Source of the DNA: Treponema sp.
GTDB lineage: Bacteria; Spirochaetota; Spirochaetia; Treponematales; Breznakiellaceae
Direction of reading: 5' to 3'
NCBI GenBank assembly: GCA_031261385.1
Contig: JAISJS010000314.1
Coordinates: 1-10,787, forward strand
DNA length: 10,787 nucleotides
Shown: positions 7,007-10,787 of the stretch, piece after piece
Layout of the letters: every line of letters begins with the position of its first letter
Numbering within the stretch: position 1 is the stretch's first letter
The notes under the pieces: generated by a model
Seen by the model: only the letters and a program-made list of their open reading frames with translations
Told to the model about the DNA's origin: nothing
Databases searched by the model: none
Program-made: the position numbers and the translations under genes

Positions 7007-7026
7007 CATTAGTAAAAAAATGTCAA
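6999..7026 (-). promoter_or_regulatory. Sigma70-type promoter for tetR and the export cluster
   Basis: On the minus strand a perfect -35 TTGACA (7026-7021) is followed by a 16-base spacer starting with seven T and a -10 TATATT (7004-6999). Transcription would begin near 6992, giving a leader of about 60 bases to tetR that contains the candidate operator. The -10 overlaps the candidate -10 of the opposite strand. Confidence 0.65.
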
Positions 7027-7046
7027 GGGCAGCATTTTCCGCCGTC

Positions 7047-7073
7047 TTGACGAGGGGAGCTTTCTGTTATATT
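7047..7073 (+). promoter_or_regulatory. Alternative promoter close to the GH18 start, extended -10
   Basis: TTGACG at 7047-7052, a 15-base spacer, and TATATT at 7068-7073 preceded by TG at the extended -10 position. Transcription would begin near 7080, only a few bases before the preferred GTG start at 7083, giving an almost leaderless message. The short spacer is a weakness. Confidence 0.35.
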
Positions 7074-7082
7074 AAAGATTAC

Positions 7083-8135
7083 GTGAAATATTTAAAATTG
7101 ATGCTGCTGGTGACGTTTGGTGTTTTAAGCCTGAATTTTTTCAGTTCCTGCCGTTCCGCGCCGGAGAATACGGAAACAGATGGTCAGGATCTTTTTGACG
7201 GCGGCCCCGGTTTTTCCATTGATTTTCCCCTGTCCGGAGAACCCCTGCCGGTTTCGTCTTTTTCCGGAGTGTGGGGCTACCTCCTTGCCGGCAGGGAATC
7301 GAGTCTCCGTCCGGGTATGCCCGTTACCGATATTGGCTATTTTGGCGCCGAAATTGACGCTTATGGCAAGCTGACCGATGTTCCCAATCCAAAGCGGGTG
7401 CCGTCCTTTCCCGGACGGGTCCACATGGTAGTGGCCTGTAACGGCAGAGCCCTCTCCCACTTTGTCCTTGCCCCCTCCGGCGCAGAACGAAAGGCCCTGA
7501 TTGCCGACCTTCTCGCCGCCGCCGAAAATTTTGACGGTCTGCAGATAGATTTTGAAAATATCCCCCAAAGGGATGCGGGGAATTTTTTGTCGTTTCTTGC
7601 CGAACTCCGCTCCGGCCTGCGGAATAAGATTTTTACCGTTGCCCTCCCCGCCCGAACCAAAACCCTGAACAACGATATTTATGATTATGCAAAGATAAAA
7701 CCCCTGGTAGATCAAATCCTCGTAATGGCCTATGACGAACACTGGTCAACCAGCGCTCCCGGTCCCATAGCATCCCTGTCCTGGTGCAAGTCGGTGGCGG
7801 AATATTCCCTGAGCGTCATAGGCCGGGAAAAACTCGTCATGGGCATCCCCTTTTACGGCAGGGCCTGGGGAAACACAAACCCATCCCGGGCCCACCTGTA
7901 CTCGGGGATTGAAACCATTTTGAACGATCACAAGGATATCAGCATACGCCGCGATAAGGGCATCCCCACCTTTACCTATGAGGAAACTATTGCCGTCACC
8001 GTTTACTACGAGGACGATTATTCCCTTTCCGCCAGGATGGAAATGTACCGTAACATGGGGGTCACCGCAATCGGCTTTTGGCGTCTGGGCCAGGAAACCC
8101 GGGCAGTGTGGGATATTTTGCAGGTTGAGCAGTAA
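7083..8135 (+). CDS. Glycoside hydrolase family 18 lipoprotein
   Basis: Encodes 350 residues from GTG 7083. This start gives a compact lipoprotein signal peptide (VKYLKLMLLVTFGVLSL, lipobox FSSC, Cys23); the in-frame ATGs at 6948 and 7020 would add long, unsuitable N-termini, the first inside the candidate operator. No start has a good Shine-Dalgarno, so the start is uncertain. The GH18 barrel is clear: FDGLQIDFENI at 150-160 with catalytic acid Glu158 and Asp156, MAYDEHW from 215 with Tyr217, GIPFYGRAW, and GFWRLG near the C-terminus. Position 154 is Gln where classical chitinases have Asp; spore-type peptidoglycan GH18 enzymes also vary there. It probably cleaves beta-1,4-linked GlcNAc polymers (peptidoglycan or chitin fragments) at the cell envelope. 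The choice between them cannot be made from sequence alone. Divergent from tetR; no operon partner. Confidence 0.85.
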   Translation: MKYLKLMLLVTFGVLSLNFFSSCRSAPENTETDGQDLFDGGPGFSIDFPLSGEPLPVSSFSGVWGYLLAGRESSLRPGMPVTDIGYFGAEIDAYGKLTDVPNPKRVPSFPGRVHMVVACNGRALSHFVLAPSGAERKALIADLLAAAENFDGLQIDFENIPQRDAGNFLSFLAELRSGLRNKIFTVALPARTKTLNNDIYDYAKIKPLVDQILVMAYDEHWSTSAPGPIASLSWCKSVAEYSLSVIGREKLVMGIPFYGRAWGNTNPSRAHLYSGIETILNDHKDISIRRDKGIPTFTYEETIAVTVYYEDDYSLSARMEMYRNMGVTAIGFWRLGQETRAVWDILQVEQ

Positions 8136-8143
8136 TAAAACGC

Positions 8144-8225
8144 TGCGGCCAAGAAGACTTGAACTTCCATGCCTCTCGGCACCAGCACCTCAAGCTGGCG
8201 TGTCTACCAGTTCCACCATGGCCGC
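8144..8225 (-). tRNA. tRNA-Leu (anticodon GAG)
   Basis: The 82-base sequence folds as a class II tRNA. The acceptor stem is GCGGCCA with TGGCCGC plus discriminator A at 8144. The D region is GGTGGAACTGGTAGACACG. The anticodon stem is CCAGC/GCTGG around loop TTGAGGT, with anticodon GAG at 8191-8189. A long variable arm follows (TGCCGAGAGGCA), and the T loop is TTCAAGT. It closely resembles bacterial tRNA-Leu(GAG). The 3' CCA is not encoded and must be added enzymatically. Its 3' end is only 8 bases from the stop codon of the convergent GH18 gene, so its primary transcript must terminate or be processed within that gene's antisense. Confidence 0.95.
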
Positions 8226-8242
8226 ATAATTAAGACTGAATA

Positions 8243-8272
8243 ACAATAGCAAATTTAACGCTTTTTTGTCAA
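8243..8272 (-). promoter_or_regulatory. Promoter of tRNA-Leu
   Basis: A perfect TTGACA (8272-8267), an 18-base spacer and TATTGT (8248-8243) place the transcription start near 8236, about 11 bases before the tRNA 5' end. The -35 overlaps the stop codon (TGA, 8271-8269) of the small upstream ORF. Confidence 0.65.
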
Positions 8273-8454
8273 TCCATACTGCAAAGGGCCGCATCCTCAA
8301 TGGATTCAGCCAGGTTTTTGGCAAAATCGATGACCTTTTCGGGGAGTTCGCTGCCGCTGGCTGTTTCGGCAAGGGCGGGCCGCAGGGAAATTGCCTTAAC
8401 CGCCAAATCAAGGATTATCATTTTTTTCTCGACGGTAAGCAACTCAAAGTTCAT
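8269..8454 (-). CDS. Small hypothetical protein, 61 residues
   Basis: I do not recognise this protein. The frame runs MNFELLTVEKKMIILDLAVK to a TGA at 8269. It has a coding-like composition: hydrophobic residues spaced as in amphipathic helices (IILDLAVKAI; EKVIDFAKNLAESIEDAAL), a balanced charge and a G/C-biased third codon position like neighbouring genes. It has no signal peptide or membrane segment, so it is probably cytoplasmic. No clear Shine-Dalgarno precedes the ATG, which is the main doubt. It is divergent from the ankyrin lipoprotein gene and directly upstream of tRNA-Leu. The opposite-strand frame over the same bases looks like a shadow. Confidence 0.5.
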   Translation of the reverse strand: MNFELLTVEKKMIILDLAVKAISLRPALAETASGSELPEKVIDFAKNLAESIEDAALCSMD

Positions 8455-8512
8455 ATTTCATTGTCGGTGACTTTTTCTATATATCGGCCTTTTTTTTGTC
8501 GATAATCCCGGT
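8455..8512. promoter_or_regulatory. Divergent intergenic region between the small ORF and the ankyrin gene
   Basis: AT-rich with TATATA at 8478-8483 and a T8 tract at 8490-8497. For the small ORF, TCGACA (8502-8497) and TATAGA (8481-8476) give a 15-base spacer, a weak promoter candidate. For the ankyrin gene, GATAAT at 8501-8506 could be a -10, but it would start transcription at about the ATG. No convincing ribosome-binding site exists for either gene. Confidence 0.3.
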
Positions 8513-10787
8513 ATGAAGTGTAAAATTCTTTTAACATTAGCTGTTTTAAGCGTAGCCGGCGTCTTCCTCCTTTCTTTTTCAGGATGCAAAAGCAGTCCAA
8601 AGGCGGAAGTTTCTGCAGAGGATGATGTTTGGGCCCTCCTTGAACGGGGGGAGTCCGCCAAGGCCCGCGCCTTTTTCCTCGGAAAAGAAAATGTCCATGC
8701 CGTTGATTCCCGCGGCAGGACGCCTCTCCACATGGCGGCGGAAATAAAAGATCCAAACCTGGCAAACTTCTTCATTTCCATGGGCGCCGATGTAGACGCG
8801 CCGGATAATCAGAGAAGGACCCCGCTGGCAATCAGCGCCGAAAAAAATGATCCGGAGGTCGGCAAGGTGCTTGCCGCGGCGGGAGCAGATATTCATATCC
8901 CGCTGAAAAACGGCGGAAGCCCCGCCCTGACCGCGGTCGCCGGGAACGGGGTGTTTCTGTCTTCGATTTTGACCAGCGCTTCAGTTGATTCTGTTGATCC
9001 GCAGGGGAGGACGATCCTTCACCTTGCCGGTATTGCAGGTAATGCCCAGGGAATCGATAAAATCCTTGCGGTAAAGAACGCTGCCGGAAAAAAAGACAAT
9101 GACGGGAAAACGGCGCTGGATCTGGCGCTGGCCCGTCCCGATTCCCGGAATCACATGGAAGCCGCAGAACGGCTTATCCTTGCAGGGGGATATTCGGAAA
9201 ATCCCCTGTTCTCCTGTTTTGCCCCTGCGGTCCGCAGTTCAAACTACAATATCCGCACTGCCGACGGGCTCACCCCCCTGCACTATGCCGCAGGCGCCGG
9301 TTATGCGGGGCTCATCACATTTTTGATTGAAAAAAAAGCCGATGTAAATGCAAAAAGTGCTTCCGGCGCTACGCCGCTACATGAAGCGGCCCGTTCGGGA
9401 AATATTTCCGTTATGGAAAGCCTTATCGCCCGGGGTGCGGAGGTAAACACCCAGGATGCCAAGGGAAATTCGGTACTCCATATCGGCATTCCCCCGGCGT
9501 CTCACCGGGAGGCCATTGCCCTGTTTCTTTCCCATGGGGCAAATCCAAATCTCCGTGACGAACATGGGGAATCCCCCCTGCATATCGCCATAACGCTCAA
9601 CCGGAATCCCGATGTTCTGCAAACCCTCCTCGGCGGCGGCGGCGATGTTTCAATCCGTAATATCGACGGGAAAACGCCCCTGTACCTTGCCGTGCAGGAG
9701 AGCAAAGTAACCTTCATCCCCCTGCTCCTCGCCCACGGCTCAGATATTTTTGCGGCAGATAACGGCGGGGTCACCCCCTTTGACCGAGCCCTTCGGGATA
9801 AAAGCACCTCCCTCAATTACCTCATCACCGAAGAGACTATCCGTCAGAGCGACAGCGCCGGCAACACGATACTCCACGCTGCGGTCAATAACCGCTCTGA
9901 TGTTAAAATTGTCGGACTCATTCTGGATAAAAAAGTACCGGTCAATGCCCGGAACAAGGCAGGGGATACTGCCCTGCACCTTGCCGCCGCCCTGAACAGC
10001 CAGGAAAACGGTGAACTCCTCCTCTCCCGCGGGGCGGATATTTTTGCCCCTAACGCAAAAGGTGAAAGCCCCCTCTATCTGGCCTTTGTATCTTCCGGCG
10101 GTATGCGCCGGTGGATGATCAATCCCCTGACCCTGGAGGCAAGAGACGGCCTTGGAAACAGCGCCCTGCATTACCTTGCCCAGTGGAAGTTTGACAGTTC
10201 AATCCCGTTTCTTATCCAGCAGGGAGCGAAAACCGAAGCAGCTAACGCCACCGGAGAGACTCCGCTGTTCATGGCGGTAAAATCTGACGGCGCTTCTACG
10301 GTAAAGACCCTGCTTGCCTCCCGCGCCTCCCTTAACAGCCGGGACACCCTCGGAAACTCTGCGCTTCATGCGGCAGTCCGGTGGAATGCGCCCCATGCGG
10401 CAGCAGCCCTTATGGATGCGGGAATAGATATCAATTCCCACTCTTTAAGCGGCAATACCCCCCTCCACGATGCGGTCAGGCTCGGAATTACCGAATTGGA
10501 AACCCTTTTGATCCGCCGGGGCGCAGACCTTGAAGTGCGGGACGCCGACGGCAATACCCCCTTTATGGAAGCGGTCATGGCAGGTTTCCCCGGTTCGATG
10601 GAACGGCTTGCCAATCTCGGCGCCGACCCGACCACCCGTAACGCCCGCGGAGATACCCCGCTGCACATCGCCGTCGCAATGGAACGCAGCGATATGGTAA
10701 ATCTCCTCCTCCTCTGGGGCGCCTCGATCCATGCCCGCAATGCACGGGGCAGGACGCCTTTCCAGACAGCCCTCACCGTATCCCCCC
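8513..10787 (+). CDS. Giant ankyrin-repeat lipoprotein, 3'-truncated
   Basis: The frame is open from ATG 8513 to the window edge: 758 complete codons with no stop. The N-terminus is a lipoprotein signal peptide (MKCKILLTLAVLSVAGVFLL, lipobox FSGC, Cys25), so the protein should be lipid-anchored outside the cytoplasm, facing the periplasm or the surface. After a short linker come about 20 ankyrin repeats of ~33 residues plus a partial one, each around G.TPLH.A and ending in forms of GAD/N. The later repeats (GLTPLHYAAGAGYAG onward) are more regular; one early repeat has a ~20-residue insertion around NPLFSCFAPAVR. Ankyrin stacks bind proteins; no enzymatic domain is visible yet, and one could lie downstream. 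Most bacterial ankyrin proteins are cytoplasmic or secreted effectors, so a lipid-anchored solenoid of this size is noteworthy. The start lacks a clear Shine-Dalgarno but is fixed by the signal peptide. Confidence 0.88.
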   Translation, partial: MKCKILLTLAVLSVAGVFLLSFSGCKSSPKAEVSAEDDVWALLERGESAKARAFFLGKENVHAVDSRGRTPLHMAAEIKDPNLANFFISMGADVDAPDNQRRTPLAISAEKNDPEVGKVLAAAGADIHIPLKNGGSPALTAVAGNGVFLSSILTSASVDSVDPQGRTILHLAGIAGNAQGIDKILAVKNAAGKKDNDGKTALDLALARPDSRNHMEAAERLILAGGYSENPLFSCFAPAVRSSNYNIRTADGLTPLHYAAGAGYAGLITFLIEKKADVNAKSASGATPLHEAARSGNISVMESLIARGAEVNTQDAKGNSVLHIGIPPASHREAIALFLSHGANPNLRDEHGESPLHIAITLNRNPDVLQTLLGGGGDVSIRNIDGKTPLYLAVQESKVTFIPLLLAHGSDIFAADNGGVTPFDRALRDKSTSLNYLITEETIRQSDSAGNTILHAAVNNRSDVKIVGLILDKKVPVNARNKAGDTALHLAAALNSQENGELLLSRGADIFAPNAKGESPLYLAFVSSGGMRRWMINPLTLEARDGLGNSALHYLAQWKFDSSIPFLIQQGAKTEAANATGETPLFMAVKSDGASTVKTLLASRASLNSRDTLGNSALHAAVRWNAPHAAAALMDAGIDINSHSLSGNTPLHDAVRLGITELETLLIRRGADLEVRDADGNTPFMEAVMAGFPGSMERLANLGADPTTRNARGDTPLHIAVAMERSDMVNLLLLWGASIHARNARGRTPFQTALTVSP
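8714..10787 (+). repeat. Ankyrin repeat array (protein-level tandem repeats)
   Basis: About 20 complete tandem units and one cut by the window edge. Unit starts are marked by G(R/K/N/D/E)(T/S)(P/A)LH-type turns. At the DNA level the units are diverged: ACCCCCCTGCA-like stretches recur, but no two units are near-identical by eye. The array is therefore old and not a recent tandem amplification. Confidence 0.8.

Noticed and set aside
6948..7082. N-terminal extension of the GH18 protein from ATG 6948 or ATG 7020
   Set aside because: It would place translation through the operator and promoters and add up to 45 residues before the lipoprotein signal peptide.
7125..7742. Minus-strand frame of 205 residues opposite the GH18 gene
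   Set aside because: It is antisense to clear GH18 motifs, and its glycine-rich content is a codon-bias shadow.
9740..10171. Minus-strand frames opposite the ankyrin gene
   Set aside because: They mirror the repeat codons of the real gene and carry no recognisable domain.
9241..10787. Runs of six C in ankyrin repeats as phase-variation tracts
   Set aside because: Six bases is too short, and the runs follow from the recurring Thr-Pro-Leu codons.

Overview
This window looks like chromosomal DNA of a diderm bacterium, most likely a Treponema-like spirochaete, perhaps one of the GC-moderate gut treponemes. That placement is an inference. It rests on two lipoproteins with loose lipoboxes, an outer-membrane barrel, a LolA-like/RND gene set, roughly 50% GC, and a tRNA without an encoded CCA end. 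No rRNA or other decisive marker is present. I see no CRISPR array, transposase, phage gene or replication origin.

Layout. Positions 1-992 (+) hold the 3' part of a DUF4139 (mucoidy-inhibitor-like) gene. Positions 993-1205 are an intergenic, imperfect long inverted repeat built from 'cgcagagaacgcagag'-type units, with a perfect inner hairpin, lying between two convergent genes. Positions 6932 down to 1206 (-) form a compact four-gene cluster read as tetR, then an RND/MMPL exporter, then a periplasmic LolA-like carrier, then a DUF1302-like outer-membrane barrel. Its gaps are 8, 63 and 1 bases. Positions 6933-7082 are a divergent control region with a near-consensus promoter for the cluster, candidate promoters for the opposite gene, and a TetR-type palindrome just upstream of tetR. 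Positions 7083-8135 (+) encode a GH18 lipoprotein. Positions 8144-8225 (-) are tRNA-Leu(GAG) with its own promoter. Positions 8269-8454 (-) are a small ORF of unknown function. Positions 8513-10787 (+) are the 5' part of a very large ankyrin-repeat lipoprotein that runs off the window with no stop.

How the genes fit together. The tetR cluster contains one part for each envelope layer: an inner-membrane proton-driven pump, a soluble lipid-carrier-like protein and an outer-membrane barrel. This suggests a trans-envelope lipid or hydrophobic-molecule trafficking route with local TetR control. The most distinctive signal is an unusual peptide, DFGFGFD followed by acidic residues. It occurs at the predicted mature N-terminus of the barrel and again in a Gly/Phe/Asp-rich segment of the second large periplasmic loop of the RND pump. 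The two copies use different glycine codons. This could be a shared docking motif. The remaining genes (GH18 lipoprotein, tRNA, small ORF, ankyrin lipoprotein) show no clear functional link to the cluster.
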